Below, in pieces: positions 10,747 through 21,047 of a stretch of DNA of 64,000 bases (positions within the stretch are counted from its first letter, which is position 1; every line of letters begins with the position of its first letter). The position numbers and the translations under genes were made by a program. The notes beneath the pieces were generated by a model. That model was given only the letters and a program-made list of their open reading frames with translations. It searched no databases and was not told the DNA's origin. Source of the DNA: Comamonas sp. KCTC 72670 (GTDB lineage: Bacteria; Myxococcota; Myxococcia; Myxococcales; Myxococcaceae); NCBI GenBank assembly GCA_014656495.1, contig BNCN01000003.1, positions 703,273 to 767,272 of the forward strand, written 5' to 3'.

Positions 10747-11199
10747 ATGAACGAGCACGACGCCAATGCATCCCCGACGCCCCCGACGACCGAGGGGACG
10801 AACCGCCGCCAGCGCCTGGGGCGGTTCCTCCTGGCGGCCGTCTTCCTGGTCGCCACGGGACTCGCCTTCACACTCGTCTACGCGACGGAGGACCGGACGC
10901 TGGACAGCGCCCAGCGCCGCGCCCGCGCGGACATCCGCAAGCTGGAGGGCATGTTCAAGTCCCACCACCGGCTGATGGGGCGCTTCCCGACGAAGGAGGA
11001 GGGCTTCAACCTGCTCATCGACGCCCGGCTGCTGGACCGCGTGCCCGAGGACCCCTGGGGCCACCCGTATGTCTACTGGATGAACGGCGACAAGGGCGCG
11101 GTCGTCTCCTACGGCGCGGACGGCAAGCCGGGTGGCAGCGGGCTGGACGCGGACCTGAGCAGCGGCGGCGTGCTGGCCGCGGGGTGGGACCAGCCATGA
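10747..11199 (+). CDS. GspG-like protein with an uncleaved membrane anchor and no prepilin motif
   Basis: 150 residues from ATG 10747. The C-terminal part aligns by eye with the GspG encoded just before it: RRARADIRKLEGMF, a GRFPTKEEGFNLL segment, VPEDPWGHPYVYW and SYGADGKPGGSGLDADLSS, including the calcium-loop Asp residues. The N-terminus differs completely: about 26 polar residues, then a normal transmembrane helix (about 27-46), with no G|xxxxE cleavage site. So it looks like a GspG globular domain fixed in the inner membrane. It overlaps gspH by 4 bp. It may be a pseudopilus assembly or start factor that arose by duplication; that role is inference. Confidence 0.88.
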   Translation: MNEHDANASPTPPTTEGTNRRQRLGRFLLAAVFLVATGLAFTLVYATEDRTLDSAQRRARADIRKLEGMFKSHHRLMGRFPTKEEGFNLLIDARLLDRVPEDPWGHPYVYWMNGDKGAVVSYGADGKPGGSGLDADLSSGGVLAAGWDQP

Positions 11200-11936
11200 G
11201 CCCCCTGCCCCGCCCGCGGCGCGCGCTGCACCGGGCGCAGCGCGGCTTGACGCTCATCGAAATCTCCATCGCCATCATCATCGTCGCCATCCTGTTCTCC
11301 GCGGCGGTGATGGGCATCGGCTCCATCACCGGCGCGAAGGCCAAGGGCAGCGCGGGGGAGCTGGCGGGCCTCATCCGCTCGCTCTACGACTCGGCGGCGC
11401 TGCGCGGTCAAACGTGCCGCCTGGTGTTCGAGATCCCCGACCCCAAGAGCGAGGAGGCCACGCGCTACCACGCCGAGTGCGCCGAGGGCGGCGTCACCAC
11501 CTCGCGCGACCGCGACGAGATGCTGCGCACGGAGAACACCGAGCGCGAGCGCGAGGCGCGCAGCAACAAGGGCGGAGGGCGCGACGAGCGGCGCAACTAC
11601 CTGTCGGGCGGCGGCATTGGCACCAACGCGCCCAGCGCGCAGGAGCTGCTGGAGGGCGAGAAGCGGCGCGTGGAGAACGCGGCCCGCTTCTCTTCCTACA
11701 CGTCCGAGGAGGTCCCCTCCCGCCAGCTGCCCGCGGACGTGAAGGTGTCCGTGTGGACGCGCAACCAGCGTCAGCCGGTGGAGAGCGGCGTGGCGTACCT
11801 CTACTTCTTCCCGCAGGGCTACACCGAGAAGGCCCACGTGTACGTGCAGCAGGGCGACAACGTCTGGACCCTGGACGTGTCACCCCTCACCGGCAAGGTG
11901 AACATCGTCGCCGAGGCGCTGGAGGTGCCGCGATGA
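11196..11936 (+). CDS. gspH: Minor pseudopilin GspH
   Basis: 246 residues from ATG 11196, overlapping the preceding stop by 4 bp. A basic leader is followed by RG|LTLIEISIAIIIVAILF, a class III prepilin signal with Glu5. The rest matches the GspH/FimT pattern (early LIRSLYDSAALRGQTCRLVF; late YLYFFPQGYTEKAHVYV). A highly charged Arg/Glu/Gly segment of about 60 residues (about 105-165) is inserted in the middle, making it longer than typical GspH (about 160-190). It is predicted to be part of the pseudopilus tip region. Confidence 0.88.
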   Translation: MSPLPRPRRALHRAQRGLTLIEISIAIIIVAILFSAAVMGIGSITGAKAKGSAGELAGLIRSLYDSAALRGQTCRLVFEIPDPKSEEATRYHAECAEGGVTTSRDRDEMLRTENTEREREARSNKGGGRDERRNYLSGGGIGTNAPSAQELLEGEKRRVENAARFSSYTSEEVPSRQLPADVKVSVWTRNQRQPVESGVAYLYFFPQGYTEKAHVYVQQGDNVWTLDVSPLTGKVNIVAEALEVPR

Positions 11937-12784
11937 AGCGCAACCGCGGATTCACGCTGCTGGAGGTGGTGGTGGCGCTCGCCATCCTCGGGCTGGCGCT
12001 GATGGCCATCTTCGACCTCAACGCCGGCGCGGTGGCCAACCACGTCTACACCAAGCGCCTCACCGTGGCGTCGCTGCTGGCCCGCTCCAAGATGACGGAC
12101 CTGGAGCAGGAGCTCTACGACAAGGGCTTCAACGCCGACGACGACGAGGAGTCCGGGGACTTCTCCGACGAGGGCTGGACGCAGTTCAAGTGGCGCGCGC
12201 GCATCATCGCCCCCAAGGCGGACGGCGTGACGCCCGAGCAGCTCATCGGCGCCATCTTCAATCTGCCCATCGGCGACACCTCCGGCGGAGACCCGCTGGC
12301 CGGAATCGCCGGCCTCTTCGGCGGCGGCGGCGCGGGCGGCAAGGACGGCGCGTCCTCCGGCGGGCCCCAGGCCGCGGGCATGGGCGGCATGGCTGGCGCG
12401 GCCATGGGCATGGCGCAGCCGATGTTCACGCAGATGGTGGAGCAGATCACCCAGACGGTCCGCGAGGTGCACCTCACCGTCTACTGGCAGGAAGGCACCC
12501 AGGTGGAGAGCATCGACCTGGTGACGCATGTGGTGTCGCTCGGCCCGGGCTCGGACCGCAACGGCGGCGCCGCCGCGGCGCAGGGTGGCGGCGCCGACAA
12601 CGTGTGGGTGACGCAGGACGGGCGGCCGGTGCCCAACCCCCGGCCCGGCCCCAACGGCATCATGCTGGACCCCGCCACGGGTCAGCCCCTGCGCCGCATG
12701 GGTGACGCGCAGCAGGACATCAACAGCCGCCGGGGCGGCGGCAACATCGGCATGAACCCGCTGGGCGGACAGAGGAACCAATGA
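11933..12784 (+). CDS. gspI: Minor pseudopilin GspI, enlarged
   Basis: 283 residues, over twice the usual GspI length of about 125. The prepilin site RG|FTLLEVVVALAILGLALMAI is canonical. The conserved GspI core is split: an early part through WTQFKWRARI, and a late part with VREVHLTVYWQEG....LVTHV. Between them lies an insertion rich in Gly, Ala and Met (residues about 95-165), and a Gly/Asn/Pro-rich tail follows. GspI nucleates the tip complex with GspJ and GspK. It overlaps both neighbours by 4 bp. Confidence 0.88.
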   Translation: MKRNRGFTLLEVVVALAILGLALMAIFDLNAGAVANHVYTKRLTVASLLARSKMTDLEQELYDKGFNADDDEESGDFSDEGWTQFKWRARIIAPKADGVTPEQLIGAIFNLPIGDTSGGDPLAGIAGLFGGGGAGGKDGASSGGPQAAGMGGMAGAAMGMAQPMFTQMVEQITQTVREVHLTVYWQEGTQVESIDLVTHVVSLGPGSDRNGGAAAAQGGGADNVWVTQDGRPVPNPRPGPNGIMLDPATGQPLRRMGDAQQDINSRRGGGNIGMNPLGGQRNQ

Positions 12785-13455
12785 TGCGCCGCCACACGCG
12801 AGGCTTCACGCTGATGGAGGTCATGGTCGCCGTGGCCATCACCGCGCTCATGGGCACGGTGGTCGCCATGGCCTTCCAGACAGGCCTGACGGCGAAGGAG
12901 ACGGTGGAGGTGGACGCGGACCGCTACCGCCAGGTGCGGGTGGCCATGAACCGCATGGGCCGCGAGATTGGCTCCGCCTTCGTCAGCGACCGGTACGACA
13001 ACACCCGCTTCCGGGACCAGAACGACCGGCCCACCAACTTCGTGGGCAAGCGCGACCGGCTGCTGTTCACCACGTTCGCGCACCAGCGGCTGTACACGGA
13101 CGTGAAGGAGTCCGACCAGGCCATCGTCGAGTACTTCGTGGAGACGGCCGCGGACCGGCAGGCCAACGGCCGCATGGACCTCAAGCGCCGCGTCAACGCG
13201 AACATCGACGAGCGGATGGAAGAGGGCGGCCACGTGGACGTGCTCTTCGAGGGCGTGAAGGAGCTGCAGTTCGAGTACTGGGACTCCGACAAGCGGGAGT
13301 GGGATGACGAGTGGGACACCCGGCGCACGGAGCGGAAGACCATCCTGCCCACCCGGGTGCGCGTGACGGTGGTGGCCGTGGACGAAACGGGCAAGGAGGC
13401 CCGTTACGTCACCCAGGCCCGAATCATGCTCAACACCGAGCTGCCGAGGTACTGA
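12781..13455 (+). CDS. gspJ: Minor pseudopilin GspJ
   Basis: 224 residues. A short leader MMRRHTRG is cut before FTLMEVMVAVAITALMGTVV. The remainder matches GspJ: RMGREIGSAF, a DRLLFTTFAH strand and a C-terminal PTRVRVTVVAVDE strand. GspJ binds GspI and GspK in the pseudopilus tip. The start overlaps gspI (ATGA) and gspK begins 3 bp after the stop. Length is normal. Confidence 0.92.
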   Translation: MMRRHTRGFTLMEVMVAVAITALMGTVVAMAFQTGLTAKETVEVDADRYRQVRVAMNRMGREIGSAFVSDRYDNTRFRDQNDRPTNFVGKRDRLLFTTFAHQRLYTDVKESDQAIVEYFVETAADRQANGRMDLKRRVNANIDERMEEGGHVDVLFEGVKELQFEYWDSDKREWDDEWDTRRTERKTILPTRVRVTVVAVDETGKEARYVTQARIMLNTELPRY

Positions 13456-13458
13456 GCC

Positions 13459-14826
13459 ATGCCCCTCTCCTTCCTCCGACAGCCGCCCCGGCGGCGGCGC
13501 AGCCCCAACTCCCCCGCCGCGCGGCGGGCGCGGGGCTCGCGCGGCGTGGCGCTCATCATCGCGGTGGTGTCCATCGCCATCCTGACGGTGATCGCCACCG
13601 ACTTCGCCTACAACAGCCGCGTGGACCTGCAGCTGGCGGCCAACCAGCGGGACGAGGTCCGCGCCTACTACATGGCGCGCTCGGGCATCGCCCTGTCCCG
13701 GCTGCTGCTGCGCTTCCAGAAGCAGGTGGACAACACGCCCATCCCCAACCCGGCCAGCCTGCTGGCGGGGCTGGGCATCGGCGGGACGCAGCAGCCCGGC
13801 CAGGTGCAGCCCTCCTCGCTCAACATCCAGCTCTTCAAGATGGCGCGCGTGGACTGCCACATGCTCCGGGGCCTGGTGAAGAACGACGGCGTGGGCGCGG
13901 GGGAGCTGTCCGCGCTGACGCCCGCGCAGGACGACAACTTCAAGCTGGACGCGGAGGACGACCCGGCGGCGCGCGAGGTGGCCTCGCAGATGACCATGCG
14001 CTCCTTCGGCGGCTTCGAGGGCTGCTTCCTGGCGACCATCACCGACGAGGAGGAGAAGCTCAACGTCCACCGCCTCATCGCCGGCGCGGGAGACGCGCGC
14101 CCCACCGCCCTGCGGCTCATGGACATGATGTCCGACCCGCGCTTCGAGTTCCTCTGGGAGCGGGATGACGCCAACAAGGTGCGCAGCACGCCCCAGGACG
14201 TCCTCCTGGCCATCAAGGACTGGGCGGACGACGACCGGACGGGCTCGGCCTTCAACCCGGTGGACCCGGTGAATCCGCTGCCGGGTGGTTTCTCGGATGA
14301 AGGGTCGTCCTACAGCCGTTATGACCCCAGCTATCAGCCGAAGAACGCGCGCTTCGACAGCGTGGACGAGCTGTACCGGGTCCACGGCATCAACGACCAG
14401 TTCATGTCGGCGTTCAGAGACCGCCTCACCGTCTACCCGGACATCAACCGCCGGCCCAACATCAACACCGACGACCCGGTGATGATGGGGCTGGCCATCA
14501 TGTCGGTGGCGGACCAGACGCGGCCGGACCCGCGCCTGAGGGACCCGGTGTTCCTCAACGAGCTCATCGAGCGCGTCCGCGCCGCGCGCATGTTCAGCTT
14601 CTTCGGCATGTCCGTGCAGGACTTCGTCGCGGTGGTGGAAGCGGCGGGCATCCTCGTGGACCCGGCCGTGAAGTCCAACGTGGCGGGCAACCGGCTCGTC
14701 GGCGACAAGAGTCAGACGTTCACCATCAAATCTGTGGGAGAAGCGGGCAGCGTGCAGAAGACGCTCACCGCCGTCATCCGGCTCGACGACACCCTGGGCC
14801 GGCTCCTGTACTGGAGAGAGGAATAG
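13459..14826 (+). CDS. gspK: Minor pseudopilin GspK
   Basis: 455 residues. The leader is long and basic (Arg/Pro/Ala), then RG|VALIIAVVSIAILTVIATDF. Mature position 5 is Ile, not Glu, which is the known exception for GspK. The body has YYMARSGIALSRLLL, DEEEKLNVHRLI, DWADDD and a helix-hairpin-helix-like region as in GspK/T2SK. It caps the pseudopilus tip and helps gate the secretin. It is somewhat longer than enterobacterial GspK (about 320). Confidence 0.92.
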   Translation: MPLSFLRQPPRRRRSPNSPAARRARGSRGVALIIAVVSIAILTVIATDFAYNSRVDLQLAANQRDEVRAYYMARSGIALSRLLLRFQKQVDNTPIPNPASLLAGLGIGGTQQPGQVQPSSLNIQLFKMARVDCHMLRGLVKNDGVGAGELSALTPAQDDNFKLDAEDDPAAREVASQMTMRSFGGFEGCFLATITDEEEKLNVHRLIAGAGDARPTALRLMDMMSDPRFEFLWERDDANKVRSTPQDVLLAIKDWADDDRTGSAFNPVDPVNPLPGGFSDEGSSYSRYDPSYQPKNARFDSVDELYRVHGINDQFMSAFRDRLTVYPDINRRPNINTDDPVMMGLAIMSVADQTRPDPRLRDPVFLNELIERVRAARMFSFFGMSVQDFVAVVEAAGILVDPAVKSNVAGNRLVGDKSQTFTIKSVGEAGSVQKTLTAVIRLDDTLGRLLYWREE

Positions 14827-14827
14827 C

Positions 14828-16435
14828 ATGGCCCGTATCCTTGGCCTGGACCTCGGCAGTCACGCCGTGAAGGGCGTGGTGCTGGAGGCGAAGACGAAGA
14901 CGCACACCACCCACGGGTTCGCCGAGGTCCGGCGCGCCCAGGAGGGCGAGCGCGCCGACACGCTGCGAAGCGCGGTGCAGGAGCTGCTCGGCCAGCTGCC
15001 GCAGGGCGCCGTGGACCAGATTGTCGTGGCCCTCCCCGGCCCCGCCCTCACCACGCACTCGCTGAGCCTGCCGTTCTCCGACGCCAAGCGCATCGAGGCG
15101 ACGCTGCCCTTCGAGATTGGCAGCCAGCTCCCCTTCGACATCTCCGACGTCGCCTACGACTACCAGGTGGTGGGCCAGAAGGACCTGGAGGGCAGCAAGG
15201 AGAAGGCCGGCGAGCTGCTGGTGGGCGTGGTCCGCAAGGAGGAGCTGGCGGAGCTGCTCGCGCTGCTCGCCGAGCTCAAGGTGGACCCGCGCATCGTCAC
15301 GCACCCGGGCGTGGCCTACCAGAACCTGTTCCAGCAGCAGCCGGGCCTCTTCCAGGGGCAGGGCGAGGGCGGCGCGGTGGCGGTGGTGGACATCGGCCAC
15401 GAGCGCACCACCGTGGCCGTGGGCACGCCGGGCACGGGCATCCAGTTCGCGCGCACCTTTTCCGGCGGCGGCCGGGACTTGAGCAAGGCGCTGGCCGCGG
15501 AGTTCCAGACGTCGCTGGCGGAGGCGCACCACTGGAAGGAGCAGCACGGCGCGGTGGCCAGCGCGGCGCAGGGCCCGGACGCGGAGCGCGCGGCGTCCGC
15601 CTTCGTGCGCGGCCTGCAGCCGATGCTGCGCGAGCTGCGCCCGTCCCTCAAGGCGTTCACCGCCCGCACGCGCCAGCAGGTGGGCGCGGTGGTGCTGTGC
15701 GGCGGCACGGCGAAGCTGCCGGGCATCGCCGAGCAGCTCTCCAAGGACTTGAACCTGCCGGTGCGCGTGCTGGCCCTGCCGGCGGACGCGTCACCGAGCG
15801 TGCCCGCGGCGGAGCAGCCCGTGGCGGCGCAGGCCTACGCGCTCGCCCTGCGCGGCAACGCCACGGGCGCGCGCGCCCCGCGCTTCAACTACCGCCGCGG
15901 CGAGTTCGGCTTCAAGGGCGAGCTCGACTACATGAAGGACAAGCTGGGCCTGCTCGCGTCGTTCGCGGCCACGCTCATCCTGCTGCTCATCGCGTTCGGC
16001 GTGGTGCGCAACTCGGTGCTGGCGCGGCGCGAGGCGCAGGTGGACGCGGTGCTGTGCGACACCACCCAGCGCATCCTCGGCCGCTGCGAGAAGGACTACA
16101 ACCGCGCGCTCAACATGCTCGCGGGCGTGGAGAGCCCGGCGGCGGCGCTGCCCAAGCTGACCGCCGTCAACCTGCTGGCGGAGGTGACGGGGCGCGTGCC
16201 CACCGAGGTGCCGGTGAAGTTCACGCGCATCCAGATTGACTTGAGCCGCGTCATCCTCGAGGGCGAGACGGACTCTTCGAAGCAGGTCGACACGCTGTCC
16301 AACGCCATCAAGAACCACGCCTGCTTCAAGGACGTCCGGCAGGGCAAGGTGGAGAAGACGCGGGACGGCAACAAGATGTCCTTCCGCCTGGATGTGCAGG
16401 TGCAATGCCCGGGTGAGCAGGGGGGGGAGAGCTGA
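14828..16435 (+). CDS. gspL: Type II secretion assembly protein GspL (PilM-like actin fold)
   Basis: 535 residues. The N-terminal 340 residues form an actin-like cytoplasmic domain resembling PilM (GLDLGSHAVKGVVLE phosphate loop, VVDIGHERTTVAV, VVLCGGTAKLPGI). One membrane helix (about 378-398) and a periplasmic PilN/GspL C-domain follow. GspL recruits the GspE ATPase to the membrane and pairs with GspM. The start lies one base after the gspK stop, so coupling is likely. It is larger than the roughly 400-residue classical GspL because the actin domain is complete. Confidence 0.9.
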   Translation: MARILGLDLGSHAVKGVVLEAKTKTHTTHGFAEVRRAQEGERADTLRSAVQELLGQLPQGAVDQIVVALPGPALTTHSLSLPFSDAKRIEATLPFEIGSQLPFDISDVAYDYQVVGQKDLEGSKEKAGELLVGVVRKEELAELLALLAELKVDPRIVTHPGVAYQNLFQQQPGLFQGQGEGGAVAVVDIGHERTTVAVGTPGTGIQFARTFSGGGRDLSKALAAEFQTSLAEAHHWKEQHGAVASAAQGPDAERAASAFVRGLQPMLRELRPSLKAFTARTRQQVGAVVLCGGTAKLPGIAEQLSKDLNLPVRVLALPADASPSVPAAEQPVAAQAYALALRGNATGARAPRFNYRRGEFGFKGELDYMKDKLGLLASFAATLILLLIAFGVVRNSVLARREAQVDAVLCDTTQRILGRCEKDYNRALNMLAGVESPAAALPKLTAVNLLAEVTGRVPTEVPVKFTRIQIDLSRVILEGETDSSKQVDTLSNAIKNHACFKDVRQGKVEKTRDGNKMSFRLDVQVQCPGEQGGES

Positions 16436-16437
16436 CC

Positions 16438-16995
16438 ATGGCCAAGCTTCAGGAAGTCTTCGCGCCCATCCAGACGTGGTTCGACCGGCTCAGCGACCGC
16501 GAGCGTCGCATGGTGTCCATCGCCGGCGCGGCGGCGCTGGTGTTCATCCTCTTCGCGGTGGTGATGACGTTCAGCAACAGCGCGTCCGGCTACCGCAAGC
16601 GCACCGAGGACAAGCTGGCCAAGCTGCAGGAAGTGAACGCGCTGGCCACCAGCTTCCGCGAGGCGCAGGCCAACCGGCAGTCGGTGGAGCAGCAGCTCAC
16701 GTCCAGCAACGTGCAGCTCATCTCGTACATCGAGGACAAGGCCACGCTGGCCGGCCTCCAGGTGCCCAACATGACGCCCAAGGGCGAGGTGGGCCTGGGG
16801 GATGGCAAGATCGTGGAGAGCTCCGTGGAGCTGACCTTCACGGACGTGGACCTGCGCAAGCTGACGGACTTCCTCCAGACGGTGGAGAGCGGTCCGGGCG
16901 TGGTGAAGGTGAAGCTGCTGCGCATCGAGCCGAGACCCGCGACGGACACGCTGACGGCGTGGACCACGGTCGCCACCTACCGGATGAAGCCCTGA
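16438..16995 (+). CDS. gspM: Type II secretion protein GspM
   Basis: 185 residues: a cytoplasmic start (IQTWFDRLSDRERRMV), one membrane helix (about 27-47), a coiled-coil stretch, and a small periplasmic ferredoxin-like domain. The family motif WF..LS.RER is clear. GspM dimerises with GspL and steadies it. It lies 2 bp after gspL and 3 bp before gspN. Confidence 0.9.
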   Translation: MAKLQEVFAPIQTWFDRLSDRERRMVSIAGAAALVFILFAVVMTFSNSASGYRKRTEDKLAKLQEVNALATSFREAQANRQSVEQQLTSSNVQLISYIEDKATLAGLQVPNMTPKGEVGLGDGKIVESSVELTFTDVDLRKLTDFLQTVESGPGVVKVKLLRIEPRPATDTLTAWTTVATYRMKP

Positions 16996-16998
16996 CCC

Positions 16999-17967
16999 AT
17001 GGCCTCTGATTCCAAAGCCGCTCGCTGGAAGGTCCTCCTCGGCTACGCCGCGTTCGCGGTGGTGGCCTTCGTGCTGGGCCTGCTCATCACCTTCCCGTAC
17101 GACGCGGTCCGCAAGCGGTTGGTGACCGAGGCCGCGCAGGCGGGGTACGCCGTGCGCATGGACTCGCTGCGCCCCGGCCTGGCCGGCGTCACCGCCACCA
17201 ACGTGCGCGTGAGCAAGCCGCCGCAGCCGCTGAGCGCGGACGCGCTGGCCTCGCTCATCGGAGGCGGGGGCATGCTGGGCGCGGCGGAGCTGGGTGAGCC
17301 GTTCATCCTGGACAGCGTGGCCCTGCGCCCCGCCCTCTTCCCGCCGGGCGTCGCGATGCGCGCCAGCGTCATGGGCGGCACGCTGAGCGCCTCCGTGGGC
17401 CTGCTGGGCGACACGCGCGTCAAGGTGACGGCGAGCGGGCTGCAGGCGTCGGGCGGCAACCTGTCGAAGTTCTCCGGCCTGGAGCTGGACGGCGAGCTGA
17501 ACGGCGCCCTGGCGCTGACGCTGCCCAAGAGCGGCGCGCAGGCGGACCTGTCCCAGGCGGACGGCGAGCTGAAGCTGGACACCCAGGGCCTGGCCATCAA
17601 GGGCGGCACGGTGGCCATCCCCATGGGCGGCGGGACGGCGGTGCCCATGGAGCTGCCGCCCATCGACCTGGGGGCGCTCACCGGGCGCATCCAGTTCGTG
17701 AAGGGCCTGGGCACGGTGGAGTCGCTGCGCATGAAGAGCAACGAGCTGGAGGCCATGGCCACCGGCACGCTGAAGCTGGGCAAGCGGCTGGAGTACAGCG
17801 AGCCCGGCATGGACGTGAACATCAAGCTGGACCCCGAGTTCCAGAAGCGGCTCGGCATGCTGGGCGCGGGGGTCACCATCCTCCCGCCCGACAAGAAGGA
17901 CCCGAGCTTCCGCGCCGCCCGGCTCGCGGGCTTCCTCAACCGGCCCACGTTCCTCCCCCGGCGCTGA
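16999..17967 (+). CDS. gspN: Type II secretion protein GspN
   Basis: 322 residues. One N-terminal membrane helix (about 14-33) is followed by a large beta-rich periplasmic domain with repeated strand pairs such as VKVTASGLQASGGNLSKF and LDGELNGALALTLP, in the AsmA-like style of GspN. GspN is present in only some type II systems and its role is uncertain. It is the last gene of the operon; a strong hairpin follows 16 bp after the stop. Confidence 0.87.
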   Translation: MASDSKAARWKVLLGYAAFAVVAFVLGLLITFPYDAVRKRLVTEAAQAGYAVRMDSLRPGLAGVTATNVRVSKPPQPLSADALASLIGGGGMLGAAELGEPFILDSVALRPALFPPGVAMRASVMGGTLSASVGLLGDTRVKVTASGLQASGGNLSKFSGLELDGELNGALALTLPKSGAQADLSQADGELKLDTQGLAIKGGTVAIPMGGGTAVPMELPPIDLGALTGRIQFVKGLGTVESLRMKSNELEAMATGTLKLGKRLEYSEPGMDVNIKLDPEFQKRLGMLGAGVTILPPDKKDPSFRAARLAGFLNRPTFLPRR

Positions 17968-17983
17968 CAGCCCGCCGGCCCTC

Positions 17984-18008
17984 CCCCGCGCCCGCTCCGG
18001 GCGCGGGG
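17984..18008 (+). terminator. Hairpin terminator of the gsp operon
   Basis: A perfect 11-bp G/C stem (17984-17994 with 17998-18008) has a 3-nt loop and is followed by TTGAAAG. It stands between gspN and the next gene, in the right place to end the 14-kb operon. Confidence 0.65.
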
Positions 18009-18070
18009 TTGAAAGCTGAACACCAGGGCGTGTAAAGCGCTGACGGGTTGGACTGCGCAAGAGGGCTGGG

Positions 18071-19711
<1,641 letters not shown>

Positions 19712-19874
19712 AGGCTGCCTTCCAGGGAGGTGGGGGTGTCGTCCGAAAGACGCCTCCCGCCCCGGAAGTGCTCGCGCGCCAAAGCTCGGCCCCGAAGGGC
19801 GATAGACCCTTCTGCCAGCTCGTTCGTTCCTTGCCCTGTACGCCCACTTCCGGCGTGTCAGGAGGGAACCCGCC

Positions 19875-20378
19875 ATGCAGGCATGCGCGCTTCCGCCACT
19901 GTCCGAGTTGTATTCCGAGCACCGTCCTCGCGCCCTGGCCATTGCCCGGCGCATCGTCGGTGACACCGCCGACGCCGAGGACGTGGTGCAGGACGTCTTC
20001 GCCCGGCTCGCCCGGCGCTCACCCGGCTACGGTGGCCGCGCGGCCTGGAGCACCTGGCTGCACCGGGTGATGGTGAACAGCAGCATCAACTGGCTGCGCG
20101 CGCGCAAGCGCAGGGACAGGCTGAGCCACGAGGCCCAGGAGCCGCTGTCGCCCGAGGCGCTCGCCGTGGGCGCGGAGATGGAGCGCCACTTCGGCGAGGC
20201 CCTGGAGGACATCAACGAGCAGCAGCGCCAGGTGCTCTACCTGCGCGAGGTGCGCGGCCTGAGCTACCCGGAGATCGCCCGGATGCTGCGCATCCCCGAA
20301 GGCACGGTGAAGAGCACCCTCCACCGTGCCCGGCAGCGCACGCTGACCCTCATGGAAGAGCGGGGTCAGCAGCCCTGA
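19875..20378 (+). CDS. ECF-type RNA polymerase sigma factor
   Basis: 167 residues. Region 2 (LYSEHRPRALAIARRIVG..ADAEDVVQDVFARL) and region 4 (QRQVLYLREVRGLSYPEIARML..EGTVKSTLHRARQ) are both clear, with a short linker. GGAGGG precedes the start. It would direct RNA polymerase to a small regulon. No anti-sigma gene is adjacent; the next gene, on the other strand, is a four-cysteine protein 12 bp away. The 163 bp upstream hold only a weak GGGAGG/CCTCCC stem near 19725-19758 and no promoter I can name. Confidence 0.9.
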   Translation: MQACALPPLSELYSEHRPRALAIARRIVGDTADAEDVVQDVFARLARRSPGYGGRAAWSTWLHRVMVNSSINWLRARKRRDRLSHEAQEPLSPEALAVGAEMERHFGEALEDINEQQRQVLYLREVRGLSYPEIARMLRIPEGTVKSTLHRARQRTLTLMEERGQQP

Positions 20379-20390
20379 AGGGAGGCGGCC

Positions 20391-21047
20391 TCAGTCCTCG
20401 CCCTTCGAGCCGACGAACTGGTCCGCCTTCTCCTTGAAGAGGACGTTGAAGCTGGTGAGCGAGCCATAGACGCGGGTGATGTAGCTCTGCATCTCCACCT
20501 TCTCCGCGTCCGACAGCTTCGGGTGCGCGTTGAGCTTCTGCTCCAGCACCCGGAGCCTGTCGCGCACCATGACGACCTTGTGGAACAGGCTGTCGATGGG
20601 CAGGTCCTTGGGCTGGAGCTCAGTGTTGGCCGGCACCAGCCGCATCGTGCCGCCTTCCCATTTGTTGGCCAGGGGCGGCGCGTCCAGCAGGCCGGACGCC
20701 TCCCGGAAGATGTCCATCAGCTCTTCACGCGTCATGTTCAACCCTTCCAGGTCCACCACGTCATTGGGGTCCGCGCGGCGCCGCACCACCACCGGCGCCA
20801 CGCTGCGCGCCGCCCGCGTGCGCGCGGGTTCCGGCGCCAGGGGGGCCGCGCTCCCCCGGGGCGAGTACTTGTCACAGATGGGCGCGGACGGCGGGAACAG
20901 CCCGCGCCACGAGTGCAGCCGGCAAGCGCCCACCCAACCGCGGCGCTCGTCCACCGACTGCGGGCTGAACAGCTTGCAGTTGCCGCACACGCGCTCCTCC
21001 GGCTTGAAGACCGGAAAAGGAAGCGAGCCGCCCGCCGCGTCCGACAT
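20391..21047 (-). CDS. Unknown protein with a four-cysteine cluster
   Basis: 218 residues from ATG at 21047. Four cysteines (C21, C24, C42, C58) lie in an N-terminal module of about 40 residues, spaced CxxC-x17-C-x15-C, with GACRLHSW and ICDKYSPRG. This resembles small zinc- or iron-sulfur-binding modules, but I cannot name the family. The C-terminal half (about 110-215) is helical and charged, with VRDRLRVLEQKLN. Its ATG overlaps the stop of the S46 peptidase gene (TGATG), so the two are very likely co-translated. Confidence 0.75.
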   Translation of the reverse strand: MSDAAGGSLPFPVFKPEERVCGNCKLFSPQSVDERRGWVGACRLHSWRGLFPPSAPICDKYSPRGSAAPLAPEPARTRAARSVAPVVVRRRADPNDVVDLEGLNMTREELMDIFREASGLLDAPPLANKWEGGTMRLVPANTELQPKDLPIDSLFHKVVMVRDRLRVLEQKLNAHPKLSDAEKVEMQSYITRVYGSLTSFNVLFKEKADQFVGSKGED

